Positions 45,094 to 55,133 of a stretch of DNA of 64,000 nt are shown here, piece by piece (the stretch's first letter is position 1; each line of letters starts with the position of its first letter). The notes under the pieces are model-generated. The model had not been told where the DNA came from, made no database searches, and saw nothing but the letters and a program-made list of their open reading frames with translations. A program made the position numbers and the translations under genes. Origin of the DNA: Desulfoprunum benzoelyticum. Its GTDB lineage: Bacteria; Desulfobacterota; Desulfobulbia; Desulfobulbales; Desulfocapsaceae. The stretch is from positions 62,001 to 126,000 of the forward strand of contig NZ_JACHEO010000002.1 in assembly GCF_014201505.1 (NCBI RefSeq), given 5' to 3'.

Positions 45094-46920
45094 ATGAAAT
45101 TTCAGGAATCCCGGGAAGACATCGCGGCACGGATCAAGGACCAGGCGGATATCGTCAAGATTATCGGTGAGTCTGTCGACCTGAAAAAAAGCGGTACCAG
45201 ATTCCTCGGCCTGTGTCCTTTTCATGGCGAGAAAACGCCATCATTCACGGTGCATCCGGGGCAGCAGTTCTTCCACTGTTTCGGCTGCGGCGAGTCCGGC
45301 GATGTCTTCACCTTTATGATGAAGTACCACCACCTCGACTTTCCCGCTGCTTTGAAGGAGCTTGCCGCCAGGTACCAGATCGCCCTGCCGGAAAAGCCTC
45401 GTTCCGCGGCTGAGGAAAAACTGGCCAGGAAACGACAGGCCATGTTCGCGGTCAATGACAGGTGTGCCACGATCTACAGCCGATACCTGCTGGAATCACC
45501 GGGAGCCGCCGTGGCCCGCGAATATCTTGTCCGGCGGGGTGTGAGCGCCGCTGTCCGCGATCGATTCAGGATCGGGTATGCCCCTGCCGTTGACGTTGCC
45601 GGATGGGACTTTCTTGCCCGGCAACTTCCGGCGGAAGAGAGGCGCATCGCCGAAGAACTCGGACTTCTGGTCAAAAAGGACAATGGTGGCTCCTATGACC
45701 GTTTCCGTGACAGAGTCCTCTTTCCCATTTTCGACATCCGGGGCCGGGTGGTCGGTTTCGGCGGCCGGATACTCGGCGATGGGCAGCCCAAATATATGAA
45801 TTCACCTGAGAGTCCGGTATTCAATAAGAGTCGGGCTCTGCTCGGGCTGTTTCAGCAGGGTGAGTCCATCCGTCGGTTGCGGCAGGCCATTGTGGTCGAG
45901 GGAAATTTCGATCTGATTTCGCTCGTCGAGCATGGACAGGGCAATGTCGTGGCCCCGCTCGGAACCGCCCTGACCCGTGAACAGCTGCGTCTGCTCCATC
46001 GCTTCGCCGAAGAGATTGTCCTGCTCTTCGATGGCGATTCGGCCGGGCAGAAGGCGGCGATGCGGGCGGTGCCGCTCTTGTTTGCAGAGCAGATGGCCGG
46101 TCGGATCGCTGTCCTGCCTGTCGGTCACGACCCGGACACCTTCGTTCGTCAGGAAGGGGTCGATGCGCTCCGGAAGATTGTTGAGAAGGCCGAACCTCTT
46201 CCCGAATTCGTCCTTGCGTCGCTGATTCGGGACCATGGCCTGACCCTTGACGGCAAGATGAGGATCATCCAGGAGTTGAAACCCATCGCCGATGCCGCCC
46301 CCTCACCATTGCAGCGCTCCGTGGTCCTGGCCCATTTCAGTGAAAAGCTCGGGCTGCCGGCAGGACAGATGGAATCGTTCTGGACTGCCAGGGTCGCGAC
46401 AGGCGAGGGGCGCCGGGAACAGTCGTCCGGGCCGACAACCGGTGGCTCCGACCACGAAAGGGGAACATCGCTTTCAGGGACGCAGCGGCACCTTGTCGGT
46501 TTCATGGTGCTTCATCCCCGGTTTTTTCCCAAGCTCGCAGCGACGGGATTACGCGATTTCCTTGCCGGCACGGTGGGGGAAGTCCTCTTTCTCCAGATGC
46601 AGGCGATACTGGCGGAGAAGAGTCACATTGAGCCGGAAGAACTGCTTTCTCTGCTGCCGGAAGGTGCAGAGCGGGGTCTTGTTTCCGATCTTTTGATGAA
46701 AGCCGCCGGTCGATCCGGCGATCCGGCTTTCCCTACTTCTCCCGAGGAAGAACTCGAAGATCTGGTCGGCTGGCTGCGGATTCAAATATTGCGAAAAAAG
46801 TCTATGGAATTGCAGAAAAAAATACTTGTGTCGCAGCAGCAGGGCGATCTCAAGCTGATTCAGCTCCTGGTGGTGGAAAAACAGGATGTCGACCGGCAAC
46901 TGCAGGGTGTGGAGGGGTGA
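45094..46920 (+). CDS. dnaG: DNA primase
   Basis: 608 residues. The N-terminal CHC2 zinc ribbon has Cys41/His44 and Cys62/Cys65 (LCPFHGEKTPSF and FHCFGCGESGD). The TOPRIM catalytic core carries VVEGNFDLISL and LLFDGDSAG. A C-terminal helicase-interaction domain of ~150 residues follows. It lays RNA primers at the fork. The ATG at 45094 is used instead of a TTG at 45082. rpoD follows after 209 bases, the usual dnaG-rpoD pairing, although rpsU is missing upstream and rpoD has its own promoter candidate. Confidence 0.96.
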   Translation: MKFQESREDIAARIKDQADIVKIIGESVDLKKSGTRFLGLCPFHGEKTPSFTVHPGQQFFHCFGCGESGDVFTFMMKYHHLDFPAALKELAARYQIALPEKPRSAAEEKLARKRQAMFAVNDRCATIYSRYLLESPGAAVAREYLVRRGVSAAVRDRFRIGYAPAVDVAGWDFLARQLPAEERRIAEELGLLVKKDNGGSYDRFRDRVLFPIFDIRGRVVGFGGRILGDGQPKYMNSPESPVFNKSRALLGLFQQGESIRRLRQAIVVEGNFDLISLVEHGQGNVVAPLGTALTREQLRLLHRFAEEIVLLFDGDSAGQKAAMRAVPLLFAEQMAGRIAVLPVGHDPDTFVRQEGVDALRKIVEKAEPLPEFVLASLIRDHGLTLDGKMRIIQELKPIADAAPSPLQRSVVLAHFSEKLGLPAGQMESFWTARVATGEGRREQSSGPTTGGSDHERGTSLSGTQRHLVGFMVLHPRFFPKLAATGLRDFLAGTVGEVLFLQMQAILAEKSHIEPEELLSLLPEGAERGLVSDLLMKAAGRSGDPAFPTSPEEELEDLVGWLRIQILRKKSMELQKKILVSQQQGDLKLIQLLVVEKQDVDRQLQGVEG

Positions 46921-46973
46921 AACCTGTTCTATCCCGGCCCTGCGACCTGCCTGAGTGCAGGGAAAAAGAGGGC

Positions 46974-47003
46974 TTGTCAGTGGTTTTTATTTATCCGTAT
47001 ATC
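46974..47003 (+). promoter_or_regulatory. Candidate promoter for rpoD
   Basis: TTGTCA (46974-46979) and TATATC (46998-47003) are separated by 18 bases, lying 54 bases after the dnaG stop and about 125 before the rpoD start. It would allow rpoD to be expressed independently of dnaG. Confidence 0.5.
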
Positions 47004-47015
47004 ACACGGTGTGAT
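47001..47015. promoter_or_regulatory. 15-bp palindrome overlapping the rpoD -10 box
   Basis: ATCACAC (47001-47007) and GTGTGAT (47009-47015) are perfect inverted copies around one G. It overlaps the end of the candidate -10 element and reaches the predicted start, a typical operator position. It is not the CRP consensus (the half-sites are in the opposite order). Confidence 0.45.
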
Positions 47016-47129
47016 TGAATTATGTGATCTTATTGATTATGTATATGCCAAAGGATAGGCGGATTACCGGGTAGAATGTCCCTTGTCGGCCAGTATGGCA
47101 TATTGTGGTTAGGGAGAGGGAGAAAGCAC

Positions 47130-48782
47130 ATGGCTGCGAATGAACGGGACTTTAAGAATCGCAACCGGTTTGACGTAGACGATGATTTCTTTGCCGTCGA
47201 TGACGATGATGCATCGATCTATGAACTTACCGGGATGTATAAGACAGATGATGAAGCCATCCCTGTTGAACTGCCTGAAGAATATCCGGAGGACGGAATA
47301 GCGGCGGCGGGAGATCATCATGACATTCCTGTGCCCGGACGGCGGAAGAGCAATCGTCGTCGCACTTCGCGAGGGACCAGCAAGGATGGATCGCACTCCA
47401 TCGACCCGATGAACATCTATCTTCGTGAAATGGGTTCTCTGACTCTGCTCAGTCATGAAGAGGAGTTGAAACTGGCCAGGATGATGGAAGAGGGGAAGCG
47501 GAGAATACAGAACGCCGCTTTCAAGACACCTCTCGCCATCCCCGCTTTGATTGAGGTGGCGAAAGATCTCAGAAAAAGCAAAGAGAAAATATGCAGTATC
47601 GTCAGCAGCGTACCTGAAGACCAGACCGACCTGGTGGAGAGGGAAAGCAAGGCCTTCCTCGACGGAGTAGATACCGCGGTTGAACTGGACAGACAAAGAG
47701 GGCAGATGTTGCTGGAGATGCTGACTGTTGCCCCTGGTTCGGCCAGATTTGGCGAACTTCAGGGCGAGGTCGAGAAAATCGGCGAAAAGATCGTCAAGCT
47801 GTTCCGCAACTGGATTGTCTGCCCTGAATGTGTCAATGCCGTAGCCGGCGGTCTTGAAGATCTGTCACGACGGTTTCGCAAGGTCTTTGTCGAGTTGATG
47901 AGCGCGCGGGACATGGAATCGCTCTCCCCGACTGCCGAGTTGAACTCCCATGAAATCGAGGAACTGGTGGACAGGCAGCTGCTCGGCCAGTCCGGTATCG
48001 ACCACAAGAGCCTGAAGCTGGCCCTCTATGAGATCGAGGCGGGCAGGGACATGGCCAAATACGCCAAAGAGGCCCTGGTTCGGGCCAACCTGCGTCTGGT
48101 CATCTCGGTTTCAAAAAAATTTGCCAATCGCGGCCTCCAGTTTTCCGACCTCATTCAGGAAGGAAATATCGGCCTGATGAAGGCCGTGGAAAAATTCGAT
48201 TACCACCGGGGATATAAGTTCAGTACGTATGCCACCTGGTGGATACGGCAGTCGATCACCCGCGGCATCGCCGACCAGGGGCGGACGATCCGCCTGCCGG
48301 TGCACATGATCGAAACGATCAACCGTCTTCTTCGGGTATCGAAAGATTTTCTGTTGGAAGAACACCGGGAACCCACCCCGGAAGAGATGGCTGAACAGCT
48401 CGGCACCGAGGTTTCCAAGGTCAAGTCGGCGCTGAAAATAGCCAAGGACGCAATCTCTCTCGACACCCCGGTCGGGGATGATGGCGAGACGTATCTCGGC
48501 GACTTCATAGAAGACAGCGAGCGGCCTGGTCCCCATGAGGTCTCTATGGTGTCGAGTCTGCGGGAATGTCTGAGTCAGGTGATGTCCTCCCTCACACCGC
48601 GTGAGGCCAAGGTCCTGCGGATGCGGTACGGAATCAACGCCGATTGCGACCACACCCTGGAAGAAGTCGGCAGGTGCTTCGCTGTGACCAGGGAGCGGAT
48701 CAGACAAATTGAAGCGCAGGCCATCGCCAAGCTGAAACACCCTTCGAGGATTGAAGAGCTTCGCGTCTTTATGACCGATTAA
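47130..48782 (+). CDS. rpoD: RNA polymerase primary sigma factor RpoD (sigma-70)
   Basis: 550 residues. An acidic N-terminal region is followed by region 1.2 ([25 protein letters not shown]) and a non-conserved spacer of ~190 residues. Region 2 contains [36 protein letters not shown] and the promoter-melting [17 protein letters not shown]. Region 3 has [11 protein letters not shown] and region 4 [22 protein letters not shown]. It directs housekeeping transcription. AGGGAGAAAG precedes the ATG 47130; an earlier in-frame start at 47076 lacks one. Confidence 0.97.
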   Translation: MAANERDFKNRNRFDVDDDFFAVDDDDASIYELTGMYKTDDEAIPVELPEEYPEDGIAAAGDHHDIPVPGRRKSNRRRTSRGTSKDGSHSIDPMNIYLREMGSLTLLSHEEELKLARMMEEGKRRIQNAAFKTPLAIPALIEVAKDLRKSKEKICSIVSSVPEDQTDLVERESKAFLDGVDTAVELDRQRGQMLLEMLTVAPGSARFGELQGEVEKIGEKIVKLFRNWIVCPECVNAVAGGLEDLSRRFRKVFVELMSARDMESLSPTAELNSHEIEELVDRQLLGQSGIDHKSLKLALYEIEAGRDMAKYAKEALVRANLRLVISVSKKFANRGLQFSDLIQEGNIGLMKAVEKFDYHRGYKFSTYATWWIRQSITRGIADQGRTIRLPVHMIETINRLLRVSKDFLLEEHREPTPEEMAEQLGTEVSKVKSALKIAKDAISLDTPVGDDGETYLGDFIEDSERPGPHEVSMVSSLRECLSQVMSSLTPREAKVLRMRYGINADCDHTLEEVGRCFAVTRERIRQIEAQAIAKLKHPSRIEELRVFMTD

Positions 48783-48867
48783 TGCTGCGAGCGCCCCTGA
48801 TCCGTGATACTGACGGGCCATCTCCTGCTTTATTACGAAAGTCGATTCAGATAGAGGAGGATGGTCT

Positions 48868-49971
48868 ATGGTCCTTGATTGGATCAGTCTTTGCCTAGCG
48901 CCTGGTTTGGGTCTCGCCGGCTTTTGGCGTCTTGTCGAGCATTTCGGCAGCCCGGGGCGGGTACTGGCAGCAAGCCAAACGGAGTTACTCAAAGTCCCTG
49001 GAATCCAGCCAAGACAGGTCGGGGCGCTGGCCTGTCCCAAGGGGCTGCGGCAGCGCGGGAGCACTGAGCTCGAGCTGCTCCTGAAAAAAAACTGTTTCGC
49101 CGTTGATTTCAGCGATGTCTCTTACCCCGAGCTCCTTCGTCAGATAGCGGATCCTCCTCCCGTCCTGTTTCTTCGTGGTTGCAAAGAACTGTTGCATCGC
49201 AACAGTCTGGCGATCGTCGGTTCCCGGGCCTCGACGGCCTATGGGCGCAGGACGGCACGTTCACTTGCTGCCGATCTTGCTCCCTATCTCACCATCGTAT
49301 CCGGTATGGCGCTGGGCATCGATGCCGAGGCCCATGGCGGGGCGCTCGCCGCAGGCGGGGGGACGATCGCTGTCCTTGGCTGCGGCCTTGACGTGATCTA
49401 CCCGATGCAGAACCGCCGGCTTTATGAACAGATCGGCCAATCCGGGCTGTTGGTTACCGAATACCCGTTTGGGACGAGTCCGGAAGGGTTCCGCTTCCCG
49501 GCAAGAAACCGGATCATCGCCGGCTTGAGCCTCGGTGTCCTTGTCGTTGAGGCGGCAAGAAAATCAGGATCACTCATTACCGCGGAGATGGCCCTTGAAA
49601 GCGGCAGGGAGGTCTTTGCCGTTCCCGGCCAAGTTGATTCCTTCAAAAGTGAAGGGACGCATTGGTTGTTGAAAGAGGGGGCAAAGTTGGTACAATCTGC
49701 TCGTGACGTGTTGGAGGAGTTGAATCTGGCAGCGGATTCCACCAGTGCGAACGGCAAGGCAGCCGATAGCCGTGCCTGCTCCGTTGATCCGGAGGCGCTG
49801 CAGCTGCTGAACCACATCGAACCCTACCCGCAGGCACGCGAGCGGCTGTGCAACGATTCCGGCCTGACTGCCGCCAGAATCAACGAACTCCTCCTCCTGC
49901 TCGAGTTGGAGGGGCTCATTGAAATGCTGCCGGGCGACGCCGTCAGGAGACTGTGTCCCGGAGACGTGTGA
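48868..49971 (+). CDS. dprA: DNA-processing protein DprA/Smf
   Basis: 367 residues. The N-terminal SAM-like/HhH part (about 1-65) precedes the Rossmann DprA domain (about 80-285), which has LAIVGSRASTAYGRR, SGMALGIDAEAHGGAL, GCGLDVIYP and FPARNRIIAGLS. A C-terminal winged-helix (about 300-365) follows. It loads RecA on incoming single-stranded DNA in transformation; most bacteria keep it regardless of competence. AGGAGG lies seven bases before the ATG. It may be cotranscribed with rpe and pgi. Confidence 0.95.
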   Translation: MVLDWISLCLAPGLGLAGFWRLVEHFGSPGRVLAASQTELLKVPGIQPRQVGALACPKGLRQRGSTELELLLKKNCFAVDFSDVSYPELLRQIADPPPVLFLRGCKELLHRNSLAIVGSRASTAYGRRTARSLAADLAPYLTIVSGMALGIDAEAHGGALAAGGGTIAVLGCGLDVIYPMQNRRLYEQIGQSGLLVTEYPFGTSPEGFRFPARNRIIAGLSLGVLVVEAARKSGSLITAEMALESGREVFAVPGQVDSFKSEGTHWLLKEGAKLVQSARDVLEELNLAADSTSANGKAADSRACSVDPEALQLLNHIEPYPQARERLCNDSGLTAARINELLLLLELEGLIEMLPGDAVRRLCPGDV

Positions 49972-50039
49972 GCGATGCCGGGGCCGGGTCGGGTTCGGTA
50001 TCAATAGATCAACCAATTGACATCAAAAAGGAATGCGAG

Positions 50040-50723
50040 ATGCGACGGATATTGATAGCCCCGTCGATCCTTTCGGCTGATTTTACTTCCCTGGGTGATG
50101 AAATCCGGGCGGTAGACCAGGCTGGGGCCGACATTATCCATGTTGACGTGATGGACGGACATTTTGTTCCCAATATCACCATTGGGCCGCTTGTGGTCAA
50201 AGCGGCCAAGGCGGTGACTTCCAAAGAACTCGATGTCCATCTGATGATTTCCAATCCTGACGCATATATCGAAGCGTTCGCCGATGCCGGTGCCGATTGG
50301 ATAACAGTTCATGTTGAAACCGGGCGACATCTGCACCGCACGATTTCCAGGATCAAGGACTTTGGCAAGAGGGCCGGGGTCGTGCTGAATCCGGCGACGT
50401 CGCTGTCCACTCTGGATTACATCCTTGAGGAGGTCGACCTGGTGATGCTGATGTCGGTCAATCCAGGCTTCGGCGGGCAGTCATTCATTCTCTCCTGTCT
50501 GGATAAAATCAGAAAACTGCGGGATCGCATCGACACCTTGGGGATCGAGGTGGATATAGAGATTGACGGCGGGATAAGCAGCAGGACCATCGGTGATGCC
50601 GTTGCGGCCGGCGCCAATATTTTCGTGGCTGGTTCGGCTGTCTTCGGCAGCGACGATTACGCTGCCACTATCGCTGAACTGAGAAGTCTCGCCGAAACCG
50701 GAGGGCGATCGGCGCGGGGTTGA
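50040..50723 (+). CDS. rpe: Ribulose-phosphate 3-epimerase
   Basis: 227-residue TIM-barrel enzyme interconverting ribulose-5- and xylulose-5-phosphate. APSILSADFTSLGDEI opens the barrel. HVDVMDGHFVPNITIGP supplies metal ligands, LDVHLMI the substrate loop, and MSVNPGFGGQ and IDGGI the phosphate end. AAGGAA seven bases before ATG 50040 fixes the start; an upstream in-frame ATG at 49953 overlaps dprA and would add 29 unlikely residues. It is followed at once by pgi. Confidence 0.96.
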   Translation: MRRILIAPSILSADFTSLGDEIRAVDQAGADIIHVDVMDGHFVPNITIGPLVVKAAKAVTSKELDVHLMISNPDAYIEAFADAGADWITVHVETGRHLHRTISRIKDFGKRAGVVLNPATSLSTLDYILEEVDLVMLMSVNPGFGGQSFILSCLDKIRKLRDRIDTLGIEVDIEIDGGISSRTIGDAVAAGANIFVAGSAVFGSDDYAATIAELRSLAETGGRSARG

Positions 50724-50743
50724 AATTCTGGGGGAGGGCAACT

Positions 50744-52348
50744 ATGGGGAACGGATACTGCAGCATGTACGAGACTGATGCCGGAAAACGGCTGCAGCAA
50801 CTCGCCGGGCGGCCGTATGACCTGACGGCGCCGGATGCCTTGACCGCGGCAGGACGGCTGGAAAGGTATGTCTGCCGGGCAGGATCATTGAGAATGCTCT
50901 ATTCGATGCAGCGGATAACCGATGAGGTGCTGGATGCGCTGCAGGATCTGGCTGATGAATGCCGCCTGGTCGAGCAATTCAAAGAGATGCGGCGAGGGGC
51001 GGTGATCAATCGCATCGCAGGCTGGCCCAGCGAAAACAGACAGGTTCTGCATACAGCCTGTCGTGACATATTTTGTCAGAATCCGGCTGCTCCCGCTGCC
51101 ACTGCCCAGGCAAAGAGTGAGTTGGAAAAGTTGAAGGGTTTCCTGGACGATGTGGATTCCGGAGGTGTCTGCAATGCCGATGGGAAAAAGTTCCGGACGC
51201 TGATCCATGTGGGCATAGGCGGGTCGGATCTCGGCCCGCGGGCCGTGCATGAAGCTCTGCAGGCGTTCGGTAGAAAGGACAAGGACGTCCATTTTATTTC
51301 CAATGTCGACCCGGATGATGCCGCGGCTGTTCTCGAAAAAACTGATCTGGCGACATCGCTGGTGGTGATTGTGTCGAAGAGCGGCACGACGATGGAAACC
51401 AGGGCCAACGAGCAGCTTGTCTGTCAGGCCTTGCGCAGAGATGGTCTCGAGCCCCGGCATCACTGCATTGCCGTAACCGGCAAAGGCAGTCCGATGGACA
51501 ATCCCGAGCAGTACCTTCGCGCATTTTACATGTATGACTACATCGGCGGGCGGTACAGCCTCACCTCGATGGTTGGCCTGGTGACACTTGGCTTTTCACT
51601 GGGGTACGAGAAAATCGTTGAATTTCTGCATGGCGCCGCCGAGATGGATCTTGTGGCCGAGGAGACCGATATCCGCCGCAATCTTCCCCTGCTCCTGGCT
51701 GTACTCGGCATATGGAACCATAACTATCTCGGCTATCCGACGGTGGCGGTTCTGCCATACAGCCAGGCCCTGCATCGATTTCCCGCGCACCTGCAGCAGT
51801 GCGATATGGAGAGCAACGGCAAATCAATCGACAGGAATGGTCGTCAACTCGTCGGCAAATCAGGACCGGTTCTCTGGGGTGAACCGGGCACGAATGGGCA
51901 GCATGCCTTCTATCAGCTGCTGCACCAGGGCACGGAACTCGTGCCGGTGGAATTTATCGGATTTCTCAGGAGCCAGCGGGGTGAAGACCTGGAGGTGGCG
52001 GGGACTTCGTCGCAGCAAAAACTGATCGCCAATCTTCTCGCCCAATCCATAGCCCTGGCAACGGGGAAAGAGGACGAAAATCCGAATAAATATTTTCCCG
52101 GCAACCGCCCATCGATTCTATTGATAGGAAACAGCCTGACTCCGGAGGTCATGGGGTCCTTGCTTGCTCTGTATGAAGCAAAAATTGTGCTTCAGGGATT
52201 TGCGTGGAACATTAATTCATTTGATCAGGAAGGAGTACAATTGGGAAAGGCGTTGGCAACCCGATTGCTCGCGTGTATGACCGGCAGTGAAAGTCAACCT
52301 CAAGGTCTTGAGTCGAAACTCCTGAAAGCCGCCTGCAACACCGGCTGA
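50744..52348 (+). CDS. pgi: Glucose-6-phosphate isomerase
   Basis: 534 residues. It interconverts glucose-6- and fructose-6-phosphate. The SIS fold shows HVGIGGSDLGPRAVHEAL and VSKSGTTMETRANE. The enzyme signature is GEPGTNGQHAFYQLLHQG, with the catalytic Glu/His context, and the C-terminal KxxL region is QEGVQLGKALATRLL. GGGAGGG precedes ATG 50744. With rpe it gives a small sugar-phosphate pair. Confidence 0.96.
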   Translation: MGNGYCSMYETDAGKRLQQLAGRPYDLTAPDALTAAGRLERYVCRAGSLRMLYSMQRITDEVLDALQDLADECRLVEQFKEMRRGAVINRIAGWPSENRQVLHTACRDIFCQNPAAPAATAQAKSELEKLKGFLDDVDSGGVCNADGKKFRTLIHVGIGGSDLGPRAVHEALQAFGRKDKDVHFISNVDPDDAAAVLEKTDLATSLVVIVSKSGTTMETRANEQLVCQALRRDGLEPRHHCIAVTGKGSPMDNPEQYLRAFYMYDYIGGRYSLTSMVGLVTLGFSLGYEKIVEFLHGAAEMDLVAEETDIRRNLPLLLAVLGIWNHNYLGYPTVAVLPYSQALHRFPAHLQQCDMESNGKSIDRNGRQLVGKSGPVLWGEPGTNGQHAFYQLLHQGTELVPVEFIGFLRSQRGEDLEVAGTSSQQKLIANLLAQSIALATGKEDENPNKYFPGNRPSILLIGNSLTPEVMGSLLALYEAKIVLQGFAWNINSFDQEGVQLGKALATRLLACMTGSESQPQGLESKLLKAACNTG

Positions 52349-52409
52349 AAGACAGGGGCTGCAGGTGAATGGTTGTTCATTCAAGGCATCCCTGAAAGCG
52401 TGATTTTTG

Positions 52410-52438
52410 TTGACAAACGAGATATACAACGATATTCT
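52410..52438 (+). promoter_or_regulatory. Sigma-70 promoter of the dsrABD operon
   Basis: A perfect TTGACA (52410-52415) is followed after exactly 17 bases by TATTCT (52433-52438). Transcription should begin near 52445, leaving a leader of about 175 bases before dsrA. The 272-base gap shows no gene. A small inverted repeat TGAATG/CATTCA lies just upstream (52366-52383). Confidence 0.8.
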
Positions 52439-52620
52439 CGACTGCTGAATGAATAGTCAAAGGCTGAGTTTTTTCCTGTCTTTTCGCAGCTTGTGACGGA
52501 GCGATGAGCAGGCCGGGTGGATGAGTACGAGATTTTCATTCATTCGCCGGGAAATGAGAACTGCTGATAGGATTTAGAGGTTAAGGTTGCAGTATAAACA
52601 GAAATTCAAAGGAGGAATTC

Positions 52621-53901
52621 ATGGCAAAGCATGAGACGCCCTTGTTGGATCAACTGGAGAGTGGCCCATGGCCAAGCTTCGTTACCGACCTCAAGCGGCA
52701 GGCTGAGAAAAAGCCGGAGTGCTGGGATATTCTTGGTCAGGTCGAGTTGTCGTACAAAGACAGGATCACCCACTGGAAACACGGTGGTATCGTCGGTGTT
52801 TTCGGCTACGGCGGCGGTATTGTTGGACGGTATTCAGATGTGCCGAAGCAGTTTCCCGGTGTTGAGCATTTTCACACGGTTCGCGTCGCTCAGCCGGCTT
52901 CGAAATACTACTCGACCAAGCATCTTCGTCATTTGATGGAGATATGGGAGAAACACGGTTCCGGTATGACCAACTTCCATGGTTCGACCGGCGATATCAT
53001 CCTGCTTGGTACCCGTACCGAGCACCTTGAGCCCTTGTTCTGGGATCTGACCCATGACTTAAACCAGGATCTTGGTGGTTCCGGTTCCAACCTCCGGACC
53101 CCTGCCAACTGCCTTGGCCAGTCCCGCTGCGAATGGTCCTGTTATGACACCGAGGAATGCTGTCATCAGCTGACTATTAAATACCAGGATGAGATTCATC
53201 GACCAGCCTTCCCGTATAAATTCAAATTCAAATTCTCCGGTTGCCCGAATGACTGCGTTGCTGCGATTGCCCGTTCCGATGTGGCGGTAATCGGTACCTG
53301 GAAGGACAATATCCGTATTGACCAGGCTGCCGTAAAGGAATACATCGCAGGTAATTACCCATCAAATGGTGGTGCCCACAGCGGTCGTGATTGGGGCAAA
53401 TTCGACATACAGAAAGAGGTTGTTGATCTCTGTCCGACCAAGTGCATGTGGATGGAAGGCGGTGAACTGAAGATTGATGACAAGGAATGTACCCGTTGCA
53501 TGCATTGCATCAACGTCATGCCGCGTGCGCTCCGTCCTGGTGTCGATACTGGTGCAACAGTCTGTGTTGGAGCAAAGGCCCCGATTCTTGACGGCGCCCA
53601 GTTTGCGACCCTGATCGTTCCGTTCATGAAGATTTCCGCGGACAACGAGTTCGAGGAACTTATTGAGTTCATTGAAAAGATCTGGGATTGGTGGATGGAA
53701 GTCGGCAAGAACCGCGAGCGTGTGGGTGAGACCATGCAGCGTGTTGGTCTGCCGACCTTCCTGAGCATCATGGGAGTTGATCCGATTCCCCAGCATGTAA
53801 AAGAGCCGCGAAGCAACCCGTATGTCTTCTGGAAGGACGAAGAGGTTCCGGGTGGTTTCGAGCGTGATGTCGAGGAATTCCGCCGTCGTCATGCGGCTTA
53901 A
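52621..53901 (+). CDS. dsrA: Dissimilatory sulfite reductase, alpha subunit
   Basis: 426 residues, normal for DsrA. With DsrB it reduces sulfite in the cytoplasm, the final step of sulfate respiration. Cluster/siroheme cysteines lie in LGQSRCEWSCYDTEECC (about 164-181) and SGCPNDC (about 200-206). The inserted ferredoxin domain has PTKCMW and CTRCMHC near 276-295. A perfect AGGAGG precedes the ATG. Codon use is richer in GGT/CGT-type codons than the neighbourhood, as expected for a very highly expressed gene. It leads dsrA-dsrB-dsrD. Confidence 0.98.
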   Translation: MAKHETPLLDQLESGPWPSFVTDLKRQAEKKPECWDILGQVELSYKDRITHWKHGGIVGVFGYGGGIVGRYSDVPKQFPGVEHFHTVRVAQPASKYYSTKHLRHLMEIWEKHGSGMTNFHGSTGDIILLGTRTEHLEPLFWDLTHDLNQDLGGSGSNLRTPANCLGQSRCEWSCYDTEECCHQLTIKYQDEIHRPAFPYKFKFKFSGCPNDCVAAIARSDVAVIGTWKDNIRIDQAAVKEYIAGNYPSNGGAHSGRDWGKFDIQKEVVDLCPTKCMWMEGGELKIDDKECTRCMHCINVMPRALRPGVDTGATVCVGAKAPILDGAQFATLIVPFMKISADNEFEELIEFIEKIWDWWMEVGKNRERVGETMQRVGLPTFLSIMGVDPIPQHVKEPRSNPYVFWKDEEVPGGFERDVEEFRRRHAA

Positions 53902-53956
53902 TGAGTACAAGCTTTGATCAAAGTTTCATCTCATAATCAATATAAGGAGACTTACC

Positions 53957-55096
53957 ATGGGTTATAATCCCGATAAACCAATGGACGGTCGGATCTCGGA
54001 TCTCGGCCCTCCCTACTATGAGCAGTTCCATCCGCCGGTCATTAAAGAGAACAAGGGGAAATGGCTTTGGCATGAGATCCTGAAACCTGGAATCCTGATG
54101 CATAAATCGGAGACCGGTGCAGAGGTTTATACAGTTCGTTGCGGTACTGCTCGTTTGATGTCAATTGAGCATGTCCGCGAGATCTGCGACATCGCCGATA
54201 AACACTGTGATGGTTTCCTGAGGTTCACCACCAGGAACAACGTCGAATTCATGGTCGATGATAAGGCCAAGGTTCAGCCTTTGCTCGACGACCTTGCCAG
54301 CCGTGGCAACAAGTTTCCGGTTGGCGGTACCGGTGCCGGCATTACCAATATCGTCCACACCCAGGGTTGGGTCCATTGCCATACCCCGGCAACGGATGCA
54401 TCTGGTGTGGTCAAGGCCGTCATGGATGAGTTGTTTGATTACTTCACCTCGATGACTCTGCCGGCCCAGTGTCGTATCGCTCTGGCCTGCTGTCTGAACA
54501 TGTGCGGCGCAGTTCATGCGTCGGATATCGCCATCCTCGGTGTCCATCGTAAACCGCCGATGATCGATCATTCCCGCATCACCGGCGTTTGCGAGCTGCC
54601 GCTGGCAATCGCTTCCTGTCCGCTTGGCGCTGTAAAACCGGCCAAGGCAACTGTTGAAGGAAAAGAAATCAAAACGGTACAGGTAAACGTTGACCGGTGT
54701 ATGTTCTGCGGCAACTGCTACACCATGTGCCCGGCGATGCCTCTTGCCGACCCTGAGGGTGACGGTATAGCCATCCTCGTCGGTGGTAAGGTTTCCAACT
54801 CCAGATCGATGCCGAAGTTTTCGAAACTGGTTATTCCTTTCCTCCCGAACACAACTCCTCGGTGGCCGGAGACTGTAGCCGCCATCAAGAAGATCCTCGA
54901 GGCCTATGCCAAGGGCGCCAAGAAGTATGAGCGGCTTGGAGAGTGGGCAGAGAGAATCGGTTGGGAGAAGTTCTTTGAGGAGTGCGAAATTCCTTTCACC
55001 GACAAGAGCATCGATGACTATCGGCTGGCGTATGATACATGGCGCACAAGCACGCAGTTTAAATACACCAGCCATACGGCCAAATATACTGCTTAA
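53957..55096 (+). CDS. dsrB: Dissimilatory sulfite reductase, beta subunit
   Basis: 379 residues. This subunit carries the catalytic siroheme-Fe4S4. Cluster-binding cysteines are in [11 protein letters not shown] (near 140) and ACCLNMCG (near 175); the ferredoxin insert reads [15 protein letters not shown] (near 250). TAAGGAGA stands before the ATG, 55 bases after dsrA. The last residues [11 protein letters not shown] are encoded by one copy of a short duplicated DNA segment whose second copy lies just past the stop (55095-55110). Confidence 0.98.
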   Translation: MGYNPDKPMDGRISDLGPPYYEQFHPPVIKENKGKWLWHEILKPGILMHKSETGAEVYTVRCGTARLMSIEHVREICDIADKHCDGFLRFTTRNNVEFMVDDKAKVQPLLDDLASRGNKFPVGGTGAGITNIVHTQGWVHCHTPATDASGVVKAVMDELFDYFTSMTLPAQCRIALACCLNMCGAVHASDIAILGVHRKPPMIDHSRITGVCELPLAIASCPLGAVKPAKATVEGKEIKTVQVNVDRCMFCGNCYTMCPAMPLADPEGDGIAILVGGKVSNSRSMPKFSKLVIPFLPNTTPRWPETVAAIKKILEAYAKGAKKYERLGEWAERIGWEKFFEECEIPFTDKSIDDYRLAYDTWRTSTQFKYTSHTAKYTA

Positions 55097-55133
55097 ATAC
55101 ATCAGCCATATCAAGAAGTAGGTTGTTATAGTG

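Noticed and set aside
53912-53923. CTTTGATCAAAG palindrome between dsrA and dsrB
   Set aside because: A 12-bp palindrome without a loop in a 55-base spacer may be chance; no other evidence of a site.
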